Both the position numbers and the translations under genes were made by a program. Below, piece by piece: positions 1-10,443 of a DNA stretch of 64,000 nt. Location: the NCBI GenBank assembly GCA_003971905.1, contig RSEE01000100.1, positions 1 to 64,000 on the forward strand. Direction: 5' to 3'. This DNA comes from Moniliella sp. 'wahieum'. Lineage: Eukaryota > Basidiomycota > Moniliellomycetes > Moniliellales > Moniliellaceae. Within the stretch, counting starts at the first letter, position 1. Each line of letters opens with the position of its first letter. Below the pieces are notes generated by a model. That model searched no databases and had not been told where the DNA came from. It saw only the letters and a program-made list of their open reading frames with translations.

Positions 1-504
1 CTATCCACCATTCCCCCCAACCCCCCCCCAGCAAAGCACGAACAAACAGGAATGCATACTAGCCTAGGGCCAAGGACACGAGATAGGATACAGAAGAACG
101 GGCGAGCGGGATGCGGTGTTGCGTATGTGGCAGATGGGTGCAGAGCAGGAAAGGAAAAGGACAAGGGAAAGAAATGGGGAAGGAATGGGAAAGGAAGAGC
201 GGCGGTGGTACTAACCAGAAGAAGGGATGTAGGCAGAAGGGGAGAAGGAGCAAGTGCGAAAGGAGAAACGAGATGGGGGCAGCGAGGGAGCCAGAAAGAA
301 AACACAACCCGCAAAAACCACAACCACAACCACACAACTAAAACAAAAAACAAAAAAACAAGAACAGAAGAAAATAAGGTCCAACAGGATCCCCAATGGG
401 GGTCGGGGGGTCGGGGTATGGAAACGAGCTCGGCAATGCGAGCGGGAGGCAAACCGACAAACGTCAAGCGTACCCCATCAAGCGTCAAGCGTCAACGCCA
501 TCGC
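1..504. other. Intergenic, no gene seen
   Basis: A C-run (9 C) near the left edge and a purine-rich A/G tract around 130-400. The frames open here are low-complexity K/R/G-rich and resemble nothing known. It may be downstream flank of the GH79 gene on the minus strand. Confidence 0.5.
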
Positions 505-2722
505 TCACACCGGGTGGGTCGGAGAGCGCGTACAAAGCGCTGTCCTGGGACACCGAGCCCGATTCGGGGCGGGGCGGGGTAGACTGGCGCAGTTCAGTTT
601 GGGAGCCATAGAAGGGGGATCCTGAGGCGAGTTGTTCCACGTCCCTCGGTTGCGTGGCGGGGTGAGACCGAGACTAGACCGAGACCCAGAAAATGAACGC
701 GGGGCGCCAGCACCGCCGTTCCTGTTCCTCCTGCGTCGGCGGCAGAGGAAAAAGACGAGCAGGCCAGCGGCCGCGGCGAGGGCCAGCACACCACAAGGCA
801 CCGCCACGGCAATCGCTACGATCCCCCGGTGGACAAGCCGTGGTGGGAACTGTGAGAGCTGGACGAACTAAATGTAGGTGCTGGACCGCTATCTGAGCCG
901 GACGGATTGGCATCTGGGCCTTCGCCCGACTGACCCAGCGCAGCACAGTTGCTCTGGTTGACAGCGGCGTTGGATCCCAGTTGGGACCCAATGTGGCTAC
1001 CAACGCCGAGCCGTCAGGCACGCTGATGGTCACGGCCCCCGAGCCGTCGGCGGTGGTACGCTCGACGGTATTGTTGCCTGCCGAGGTGGGATGGCGTCGG
1101 AGCGGGTTTCGAACGACAGTCCATTCCACGTCGTGTTGGTTGTTGCATCTGTGCCGGCGGCGAGGAGACGAGAGAGGTTAAAAACGTCTTGCCTGCCAAC
1201 GAGGGAAGGTGAAGGTGAAGCTAACGCTGTTTCCGGTCGGGTTGGTCTGGTTGGTGGTTTGGGAGTGATGAGGGCCAAGCCGGTCAGGGAATTGCCAGCA
1301 TAGATGGCATAGGCCACCAGACGACCATTGTAGTTTCTGGAACGGAGGCCATGGAGATAGACGCGACACGGGTATTGCACTGTGCACCGATCACTTGTGC
1401 AATGGCCGCGTAGGCATAGTACGAGGAACGAACATGGGGCTGGACGCCGTTGGCGTAGATGGGTTGCCAGGGGGACGAGTAGGAGGTTTGGGTCATATGC
1501 ATCTGTACCGAATTCATCTGCACCGTCGCAGCATAGAGGAAAAAGTTGAACGTCCATAGCGTATTGGCAAATGTGTCCGAGATACCTTTGATGCCTTCGG
1601 GCCGATGGAGCCCATCTCGCGCAGGTAGTAAGGCCGACCAATCTGTTTGGCCTCCTGCGCTTGGTCGATCCATTCGGTAAGTTGATTCTCCGTGTTTTGG
1701 AAGTCAAGCAGCCAGTCGTTCGTGATGGGGAAGTCGGACACGCCGATGTAATACTGCTCATGCACAACGCATTGTCGTCAGCCATGATGCCCCCTATATA
1801 GAGTTTCCTTCCCATACCCAGGACAACTGGATGGCACACCCAGACGAAGCAGCGGGGCCGGGGGGGGGGGGAGAAGAAAACGTACAAGATAATTGTGCTG
1901 GTTAGCGCCGGCAATGAAGATACCGTTGCCCGAGGCAACGCGTTGGTGTCCTGGACCAAGTTGGAGATGCGGCGGTACGGACGTCCATTCTTGTCGGCGG
2001 TGGTGGCGGGTGACGGCGGCCTCGAAAAAAATCAGAGGACTTGTTACGGGGAGCCAAGACCTGGGAGTGGATGGCCTGGACACGAGCAATCCACTCGGCG
2101 CCATAATCTTGTTCGGAATAGCCTTCGGCGCGGGGGGTACTGGTTGATGAGTAGAGGTCCGGTTCGTTGCCCACCTCAAACCCGGCAATTTTGACGTTCT
2201 TTAGGTTGTCCAGCACGGCCGCGGCCTGTTCGACAAGCGCGGGATGGCATCCGAGCCATTGTACGCCAAGTTAAGGCCAAACGTGACGGGCGTGCCGGCG
2301 GGCAAGCGGTCCACCGCAGACAAGAGACCGTTGCCATAGTACCAGCGTGAGGTGGTGTCGCCGCTTGCATTGTTCTGGAGAGAAGGCGAGGAGGAAGCCA
2401 CGTCGTCATAGAGCATATTGTCGCCCGTGTTGCCGCCCAAGCGCAGGTGCGGGGGCACGCCAGTGTACTGGCCCAGGTTGGAGAGGAGTTGGTAGGTGAG
2501 GGGATTGACGGAGTTGGTGCCAGTGAAGGCAAGCACGTTGCTGGGCTCAATGCCGACGCCAGCAAAGGACGGGAGCAGGGTCTGGGACAGGGATGAGCCG
2601 GCGCCGCTGGCATTGAGCGCCGGGGTGAGACCGACGCTGGCGACGGCTGCCGTGGCGGGGGGCGACGGATGCGGCGGCGAGGGCGAGGGCCAGGGCGGTG
2701 GCAGCATGCCTGCAGAGACCAT
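505..2722 (-). CDS. GH79-type glycoside hydrolase with C-terminal membrane anchor
   Basis: Family GH79 enzymes remove uronic-acid residues such as beta-glucuronic acid from cell-wall or proteoglycan sugars outside the cell. The ATG at 2722 opens a signal-peptide-like Ala/Leu stretch, best read across a C-run at about 2650-2665. Next come the family blocks PHLRLGGNTGDNMLYDD (about 2400-2455), GFEVGNEPDLY with the likely acid/base Glu (about 2155-2190), YYLREMGSIGP with the likely nucleophile Glu (about 1600-1635) and GISDTFANTLWTFNFFLYAA (about 1530-1590). After a beta-rich C-terminal domain a Ser/Pro linker leads to one hydrophobic helix (VPCGVLALAAAAGLLVFFL, about 745-805), a CRRRRR stop-transfer motif and a short tail. 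The blocks lie in all three frames, so the model contains introns and/or single-base errors. The family call rests on several motifs in the right order. The stop at 505 and exon edges are uncertain. Confidence 0.8.
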
Positions 2723-5600
2723 GGCGAGCAGAGAGGGGAGGGAGGGGGTGGTGGAAGACGGAGGGCAGAAGGAAGGACGGAGGCTGGGGGCGGACGAAGC
2801 GGTTCGGGGTTGCTTGGGCTGAGCTGAGCGTCAGCAGTGAGCGAGTGGTGTGGTGGGGGGGGGCAGGAGGCAGGCCGGGGGCTGAGAGCTGCGAGGGGGG
2901 TGTGGAGAAGCGACGAGGGGCGACCACACTCGCTCGAGCGGCAGACGGACGACTGGGTGCTGCGCTCTGAAGGCATAAGCAAGACAGACGAGGTGACGAT
3001 GACGTTGGATGGACTCAGCTTGCTCGGTGCGCTGAGTGAGCTAGTGGCGGGTGCGGCCTGGGGCAGTGACTATAAAAACTCGGGAACAAAAACGAAGGCC
3101 GTCTGAGATCTGAGATGGGACGCACCAAACACACCGAGAGTGCTGGAGGGGCGCCAGCGCTGCGGCTGGGCGACCGGGGGCTCCTGTGCTGCGGGGCGCC
3201 TCTGCTCAGCTCGGGCTGAGTACTCCGACTGGGTGCTGACGGCGAGGCGGCCGACGAGCAGCGCAGCCCGCCAATCGTCGCTAATCCAAGTAAGGATTAA
3301 CGTTTCGCGTTTAACATTCCATTTCGCGGCAGCGGGGAGCGCTGAGCGCTGATCGATGATCCGATCCCACAGCGCTGCAGAGCCCACTCCCCCGCTGCAC
3401 CCTGGTGCGCCAACCCTAATCAGCCGGAGGATGACGGAGCGGGAGGGTTAGACCGGTTCGAGGGGGTGGCAAACAACAGGCGATGTGCCCGGCACTATTA
3501 CCGCTCACACTACCCATGGGCCGCAGGCACGTTTGGGCACTTGCCTGGCCAGCACATTATCTCTCCGACCAGCCTTCCTTTCCAGGCCATCCCCCACCGC
3601 ATCACGCACATGTGTCACACACTAGCCCCCCGTCCCGCAGCACGCGCCACGCGCCACGCCAGGCCACGCCCTGTGCCCCCCCCCCGCCTCACAGCGTCTT
3701 CAACGCATCTTGATCAACCCGTTAAAAAATGGCCCTTGGGGACAATGCAACCTTCTCCAAACGCCCCTCCAACAGTGTCGCTCCATCATCCATCAACGTT
3801 CCACATCCCAGGTCGGAGCAGCCCGGAGCGCGGAGCGGTGGCTATTTAGACCGGGTGCGCTTACGCTTATAGGACGAAGCTCAGCAACGCCCAGCCTGCC
3901 AACAGAGTGTGAGTGCTTGGAGCTTGGAGCTTCGCAGACGTTTTTGGCCTTGCTAGATACATCCAAAGTGGTCTGGCCAGCATGGCAGAGGGCCTGGCAG
4001 GGCCTGGCCCCTAGGGTGCTACAAGCGGTGACCAGTGCCCGCTCACGCGCTCACTGCGCTGAGGCTCAGCGTTCAGCTGAGCTCAGCGCTGACTACGATC
4101 GCTTGACTACTCCAGAGTGCCTCAGCCAGCGCTGAACGCTGAACGAACGCTGAACGCTGAAACGTTGAACATCCGCTGAGCCTCAGCGCGCTGAGCAGAT
4201 GGCATATGCTCTTCAAGCTTCGAGCTTCAAGCGACCAGTCTAGTGATTAGTGCTATCCCTGCTCGGTCGCTCCGGCCGAAGTGCCCCTAGATCCATTTCG
4301 CTCGCAGCCACATTGTTTTACACCTTCCGCTGTAAGTGCTGAGGGGCCTAAGGCCACCTGATGCTGAGCGCTGATGTGATTAATCCTTCTCGTGGACATC
4401 ATATCGCATTCTGCGTGGATCCCCTCCTATTTTTTGACCTGTTTTGTCTTCATCTATAACGTTCTCGAATGCGTAGAAAAATGCTTTCTCGCGTGCACCA
4501 GAATATAGCCGCACTCGCGCGTGTCATCAAACCGTCGTTCATGCGCGGGAAAAGGTGCGTAAGGGGGGGGGGGGGGTTCCTGCGGGCTGAGGCTGCTTGG
4601 GCCGCGTCCAGCCTGCGGCCCTTAACGTTTAACATTTAACGTTTAACGTTTAACAAGCTTAACAGCTCGAAGCATGAATGAAGGCGAAAGTCCAAGCATG
4701 CCTAGTAGTGCAGCACTGTACTCTGATCTTCAGTGCACCGGCCTGCCACCCCAGAACTGTGGAACCCAGTATATACATGTGGGATGGGACCACGATTCAT
4801 TGCCAGAGCAACGTGCTAAACGCAAGGCTGCGCACATTTGGTTCGCTAATGCGTCCGCCCATAGGCGCCGCCGGAAGGGCAGTCCAGGCAACACCCCCGC
4901 AACAACCCAACAACCCAAACCCCCAAACCCCGCAGGAGAAAAAAAAGAAAAAAGGCTCCCCTGAACTCCCAGGATCTCAGCATCTCAGGTCTCATACATC
5001 ATGGATCTCATGAATAACGTACTGTTACCGAACTGTGAGTTTAACGTTTAACGTTTACTCAGTCTCGGGCCGGAGGTACTGGTACCGACCCATTGATCGA
5101 CCGTTGAACCGCGCAGCGCTGAGGCTCAGGCCTCAGCCTCAGCCTCAGCCGCGCTCCGATCTCCCCGGACTGCGGACCTTTGCCTCCGGACCAATTAGGT
5201 CGGCCCGTCTCGCGCCTGGTCGCCAGTCGCCAGCGTCCCCCGCCCCTCCGTCGAACTATTTTCAAGGGAAGCAAAGTTTTTAGTACTTTCCAGAGTGAGC
5301 CCGTGAAGTGTGTGAGGCGGGTGATCAGCAATTCATGGTCGGAGCATGATGCATGATGCATGATGCATGATGACCTGGCTGACATGCGACATGCGAAATG
5401 TGACATGTGACATGTGAGTGTGACGGGTGTGCCTGGTTGTGCACAGAACTGGCAAGGCCCACTGGTCCGCCCTGCCCGAATAGGAAGGAGGGAGGACAAG
5501 CGAGATAGATACGGATGGCACAACCCTACCGCAGTGTACCCACCCGTACCACGTCCCCTCCTATGCGTGTCGCGCATTAATCATTCTGCATCAACCAGCA
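2723..5600. other. Long intergenic stretch rich in palindromic words
   Basis: No convincing gene. A TATAAAA box at 3070-3076 could serve either strand. Clusters of the self-complementary word TCAGCGCTGA and its variants lie at 3325-3372, 4050-4200 and 5112-5155. TTTAACG/AACGTT runs lie at 4619-4655 and 5037-5058, ATGCATGATGCATGATG at 5346-5372 and TGTGACATGTGACATGTGA at 5398-5418. A run of about 13 G sits at 4562-4575. Open frames here lack family features. Confidence 0.6.
4619..4655. repeat. TTTAACG heptamer run
   Basis: About four to five tandem copies of TTTAACG (one with CATTTAAC), just before a possible intergenic boundary. The unit is recut at 5037-5058 and, less regularly, at 3295-3315. 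It forms AACGTT palindromes. It is not the TTAGGG telomere repeat expected in basidiomycetes. Confidence 0.7.
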
Positions 5601-5604
5601 ACGT

Positions 5605-7900
5605 TCAACCTTCAATCCCCCCCACACGCCTCCCTCGCCCATCCGCACCACGCAGCCCCAGCCCCCACCACCACACCCCCAGCCAGTCCGCCATGCCACA
5701 GTACATCGCAGCTGGGCCAGCGACCAGCACCAACTGAGCTGCAGCGGCGTTGAAGCGCACAGTACACGCACTTGTACCGTTCTCTCCCGAGGCACCGTCA
5801 ACTTCATTTGCTTCGATGGTCAGTACGAGGTGGACGGCGGAAGAGGGCGGTGTGCAGGCAGCGTCGGGTGGCCTTTGTAACGGCAAGCCATCTGTTAAGA
5901 CCCACGCGGCTATAGTATTTTGGGGGAAAAGGGGTGCTGTCAACTCCGCAACCCGGGTTCCTACATCTTACTCATCGATCAAAGGGGCAAAGCATGTTCA
6001 GGGTGGAAAGGGAAGGATATATGGGCCCCATGCAATTGCGCAGAATGGCTATGCTTTTTCAAAAGGGCTCTGGTGGACTAATAGGATCCGGCTCGTGGTC
6101 AACCTCGTGCAGCAAGAAAACCCTTGAACAGACATGCGAGGACACGATAGAGAGGCGGACGCTTTGCATCGAGACGCGCGACCCTGACCACCTAAATCGC
6201 ACGCGTCATGTTGGCTCTGAGAAAGGAAGGAAGGAAGGACGGGAGCGTACCTTCTTTTGACTGTCCCGTTCGTCCTTCCCGGGGGGGTGCGGACCCCAGC
6301 GCATTGCTCCCTATGGGTGGCACTGAAGTCAATTTCCCGCTGCGACACCGCCGTTTCTCGTTCATCCTCAATCTAATTCAACACAGATGCCAGGATCCTG
6401 AGCATTCCGAACCGCTTGGCATCGGTGCGAAGGGTATGGAGAAAATGATGAAGGTTGTGTTGGCCATCAGCCGTTGCGAACAAACGGGTCAGTGCGCAAG
6501 CGGTGAAATGGTTCGGTCCGATGTTCGTTGAGAATGACAGCTATTGTCACCAATGATTTAGAAACGATAGAGAGGGTGTCACCAAGTGCCAAGGGAATGA
6601 GCGCGAGAGACAAGAAAATGCACCTTTGTCATCCGTAAGCTTGCCATGGAAAATGAGAGTAGATTCATCCCCTTACTATCTTGATACAGTGCTTGGCGTT
6701 TGTCCGCTGATTGTGCACATTCGAATGCATGTCTCTCACGACGGATGAAAACGTCAACGTTGGTCCCATCTATACGCATAGCGTAGAAGCGTTAAGAAAA
6801 GAGGAAGCCCACCTCTGTTGACTTGGTGAATTTCTTCTGGTGTTCCTCGAACTTCGAAGCAAGCCTGACGCGTCCCACTTGGGGCCTCGTTCGATCCTCG
6901 ATGGGTCACTCTTGAACAAACGCTTGGAATTCGGCCAGCACATACTACTAAAGTTGACGAGTGTGGTCTCTAGTTCGGCCGCTACTTGTTCGCGTAAATG
7001 GGTAATATGTATTTCAGCACACAGTGGACCTGCTTTCTCGAAAGGCACAAAATCGGTCTCTCTGCTTTGGGGGTGAGCGTGAGCTGCTCCACTTCCTCCA
7101 GCACTCGCCCAAGCTATGCTCCAAGGCCAACATGGTCCTTATCAGCCTGGATTGGCACCGGGGCCTGAGTTCGGCGTGCTGCCGATGCCAATTAGGAATG
7201 CTCACACTCGCGGACAAGATGGCTACGTTGGTTACTCGGCCCGTTCCTGCATCAACAGTTGTGCATGCATCCCGGCCCTTTTCATATCGGCCTCGGCCGA
7301 TCCGCTGGATCCAGCCTTTGTTACCCAAGAAAGAGCGAAGAGGGACGTAGAACGTCCCGCTGTCATCGGTGCCCGAGAGCGTGGCTCGATTGGGCTCACC
7401 TCGACGACCAACCATGCCTTGTACTGCGCTTCAAACTCGACCCCGCTCACGGCAGGCCAGGACAAGCTCTTGCTGCCATGCCTTGGCTGACGGTTCACCC
7501 GGACTGCCCCACAGTCCGGGCGAGGTGGGTGCGGTACTCACGCGGGCCAATTCCGGAGAGTGGGAGGGGGATGGCGTGGGTTGAGGAAGTGACAATGCCA
7601 CTGTCTTGAAGGAAGCGGATTGCCAAGCGGGTGGGCGAGCCTTGAGGTAGGGAAGGTTAGTGGGGGATCCTACCGTTATGTAATACTACACAATCCTTGT
7701 TGTGCGCTGGCTGGGTCGATCCGAGCGGCAAGGCCAATTGGCAATTGGAGTCAACTTTGAGGTCCCTCTCACGCGGCACTAACATCAACTTATTGTTCCA
7801 GCCGATAATCGATAATCGATAACCTCCAATCTCCCAATGAGCGAGCTCCCCTGGATCCCTCCCACTTCGCGCCTCGCTCACCTCGGACCTTTACTAGTTA
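5605..7900 (-). pseudogene. Fragmentary coding-like tract, unrecognised
   Basis: Several minus-strand segments read like protein but do not join in one frame: a hydrophobic/acidic stretch containing VHLVLTIEANEVDGASGEN (about 5760-5830), a helical stretch with ITHLREQVAAELETTLVNF (about 6950-7010), LSASVSIPNWHRQHAELRPR (about 7145-7205), and EAQYKAWLVVEVSPIEP (about 7380-7430). At 7060-7120 two frames in turn give VLEEVEQLTLTPK and FEKAGPLCAEIH, suggesting a frameshift inside a helical region. No ATG, domain or family was recognised. It could be one intron-rich gene damaged by base errors, or a decayed gene. The label pseudogene is provisional. Confidence 0.25.
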
Positions 7901-8209
7901 CTACACCTACGGCAACTACAGGGAAGGTACCGTCCAAGACGACTGGAGCAAGTTCGTTGACTCTGTTGGGTCCAACGTCCCTAGGCTCACAGTGCCAAGG
8001 GTAACCCTTGGCAGAAAGTAGAGTAGGCGTGCTCCGAGTACCGAAATGACAAGCTAAGTAGCATAATACATCGCCAGAACCCTGCAGGGGTGGGGACGTT
8101 GCTATTTGCACATACCGCCCACAGGGAGAAGGGGGGGTGGCGGAGGGGCGAGTCGGGAGAAACGGGTATGGCGCGCGCGCGCCCCCTCCCCCCCACACCT
8201 CCCTGAGGT

Positions 8210-8682
8210 TCAACGGCGCTTCTTACGCCCTGGTTCATCTGAGCGGGCAACCAATCTGGGTCCACGTTCTCAGGAAGAGGCGGTGTGTCGACAGCAGAGG
8301 AGATGGCTTGCCTCTGCTGCTCCAGGTCGCGCGTAACCTCGTCGGCCGAGACGTCTTCACCAGCACGAATGCGGGCGGCCAAGGCAGGTGAGATGCTGAC
8401 CTTTTTGATGTTGGTTTGGAACCCCGGTGCACCACGTCCAAGGCCCGTGGTGGGTCGTAGGCGCCCGTGTAGGCAGTCTTAGCCTTCTTGCCCCGGCGCC
8501 GCTTGGGCTTGGAGGCTGGCTTGCTCAGTACGCGGTAAAGCACCAGCCCCACAAAGCCCAGCGCGCAGAGTGGGAGCGCCACCCAGGCGGGTGAGGGGTT
8601 AGTGGCCTGTGCCTGCTGTGGGGCCGTGAGAGAGCGGTGAGAGAGGGGGGACCTACAGAGAGACGGTTTGCCCCGACGACAT
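8210..8682 (-). CDS. Small single-pass membrane protein of a conserved fungal type, function unknown
   Basis: Starts at the ATG at 8682 (MSSGQT). A likely intron with donor GTAGGT and acceptor CACAG lies near 8595-8655. One membrane helix follows (PAWVALPLCALGFVGLVLYR, about 8525-8585), then a very basic segment (KPASKPKRRRGKKAK). The tail reads KVSISPALAARIRAGEDVSADEV, then DPDWLPAQ and a basic end, GRKKRR, with stop at 8210-8212. The pattern of one helix, Lys/Arg patch, an ARIRAGE-V-EV motif, a DEWLP-like motif and a basic end is one I associate from memory with small uncharacterised fungal ER/membrane proteins. The last 30 bases switch frame: CAGATGAACC would read through as QDEPGRKKRR if the G before ATG were doubled. 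The frame also changes near 8420. Function is not assigned. Confidence 0.55.
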
Positions 8683-9570
8683 GGGTGCGGAGATGAAGAA
8701 GGTGGTGGCCGCATTCGTGGAGCTTCGCACCGACGGGTGAGTGCGAGGAGGACGCATCACGTGATACGTTGAAATGTGAAAGTTGGGAGGAGCAAGCACG
8801 CGGTTGACAAGCAGTTTCAAATTTCACCTTTCACCGCATCTCTAACCGACAGCACTCAGTCTGAGTACTCTATATCAGAGTGCGCCTCCAACTTCCGAGA
8901 TTCGCGCTCGCCTCAAGCTTCCAGTCTGCCTTCAGGTGTACGAAGCGACGCAGAAAAGGCTCTGACCTAGGTGCCACCTAGTTTTTAAACCAAATACCGA
9001 TCAGCGAACGTCGATAATCAAGTACCCGGTGAGCGAATTTTAGTTTAGTTGAAGGCGAGCAAGGTTGCGCCTCAGATCACCACTACTGTCTTCATCTCCC
9101 GAATCGCCGTCCGAGTATTCATATGATGGAGATAGGCAAGAAGAGGGTGCTTGGGTTTCGCAGATCCAACGGCTGTCGGTGCCACAGAAAGAGATATTAG
9201 GTAGCAGGAATGATCAGTTTTAACGCGTTTGGTTGTGTTTGCCGCATATCTGCCGAGGTTGTCTAGTAGTAGCGAGGACGTGCGGGAACTGAACCGTGTT
9301 GAGACCCAGATTAGGTTGTAACGGTACTGGGTTGGGGGACAAGGCAGCCTGGGTTCGACTAGTGATAGTGGGGCTCACAAATCCGGTGCGTGCACCCTTC
9401 TAGATATGAGGAGGCTGACCGATCGTGACCCGACCCAGGGCAGGCCTTTTTGGAATCGAAGACCTGGCTCGCACAGCAGCCAAACTTTGAGTTAGGTGTA
9501 AAACCATGCCATGGGTGCGAGTGCTCTGTTGCTGTCGTCAAAAGGATATTTTGGGCCTGCCAGTGGGGAC
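8683..9570. other. Intergenic, nothing recognised
   Basis: Moderate-GC DNA between two minus-strand genes. Stops are frequent in all frames and no RNA gene was seen. The first part may be the promoter of the small membrane-protein gene. Confidence 0.5.
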
Positions 9571-10443
9571 TCACTGAGCCACGTTGCAATGCGCAGCCTG
9601 CAGATGAGCATGAGCTTGGGCTGCCTGTCCTGGTCCAACCGTCGCCGTGGCAACACCAGTACCGGCAACATTATCTTGACCCTGAAAGCACTGCACTACA
9701 TCGCTCCCTGGGGTACGCTGCCCATTCGAAGGTTCAGGAGTGGAATCGGGCGGGTAACTGGGAGGATGTTGGGGCCCCCACCGGCTCTGAGCAATTGGCT
9801 GTGGAATAGCCTGAGCCATAGTCGGTGCCATAGTCGGAGCCAAGAGCGGAACAAGAGGCTGGAGAGGAGTTGTTGTGTGATCGCAAACGGGAGATGGATC
9901 TATCGTTGTTTGACCACAAATCTCATCGTGCGCCCATGTGCACCCCCTCATCAGTAGGATGATTGGGATAATGACCAAAAGCAGGGACCGCGCACCAAGG
10001 GAGAGCGGGTTTTGGCCGCTGGCTGCCAACATATTGCTACTGCCACCAACGATTATCCTCTTCTTCTCTTTGTTGAGACGATGAAGCAGGCCAGTCCCAA
10101 TACCGATACAGCATCTCCCAAGCGTGGTGCCAAAATCATTCACACCTTAGAGGGTTAGTTCGACTTAGTAGTCTGACTGAGCCCCCACGAAGAGATTTTA
10201 AGGTCTTCCTCGATTCAGCCTTCCACAGGGCAGACAAGTGACACAAGGAAAATCATCGACAAGGAACTTCTTACTGTCGCCCAGGGTCGATCGAGCGTGC
10301 TCTACAGACGTCTCGAGGCCCACAAGAACACCTTTGCGAACCGTCCGAACTATGCGAACCTGTCGGTCAGGATCATCATGGAGCCGGACAAGGAAGCCAC
10401 CTCCAGCGTCATTCCCATATATACCACATCTCATAGATGTCAT
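9571..10443 (-). CDS. Putative membrane protein; inverted relative of part of the 12.7-19.5 kb repeat gene
   Basis: The ATG at 10443 opens MTSMRCGIYGNDAGG and a polar segment ending DDFPCVTC (to about 10215). After a break, probably an intron ending CTCTAAG near 10148, the frame continues to a stop at 9571. That part has a membrane helix, SLLLVIIPIILLM (about 9955-9995), a Pro/Met/Gln stretch (TMAPTMAQAIPQPIAQ) and the block DVVQCFQGQDNVAGTGVATA. The last 120 bp align with plus-strand DNA at about 17628-17762, where the protein reads NTVQGFHGQNVAHTGVATT. The match covers a Met/Pro/Gln run followed by the same block in the same order, so this is a diverged, inverted duplicate of that module attached to a different N-terminus. 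Splicing is not resolved. Confidence 0.4.

Noticed and set aside
4619-5058. TTTAACG runs as interstitial telomere repeat
   Set aside because: The unit differs from TTAGGG, has a palindromic core (AACGTT) and occurs with other palindromic words.
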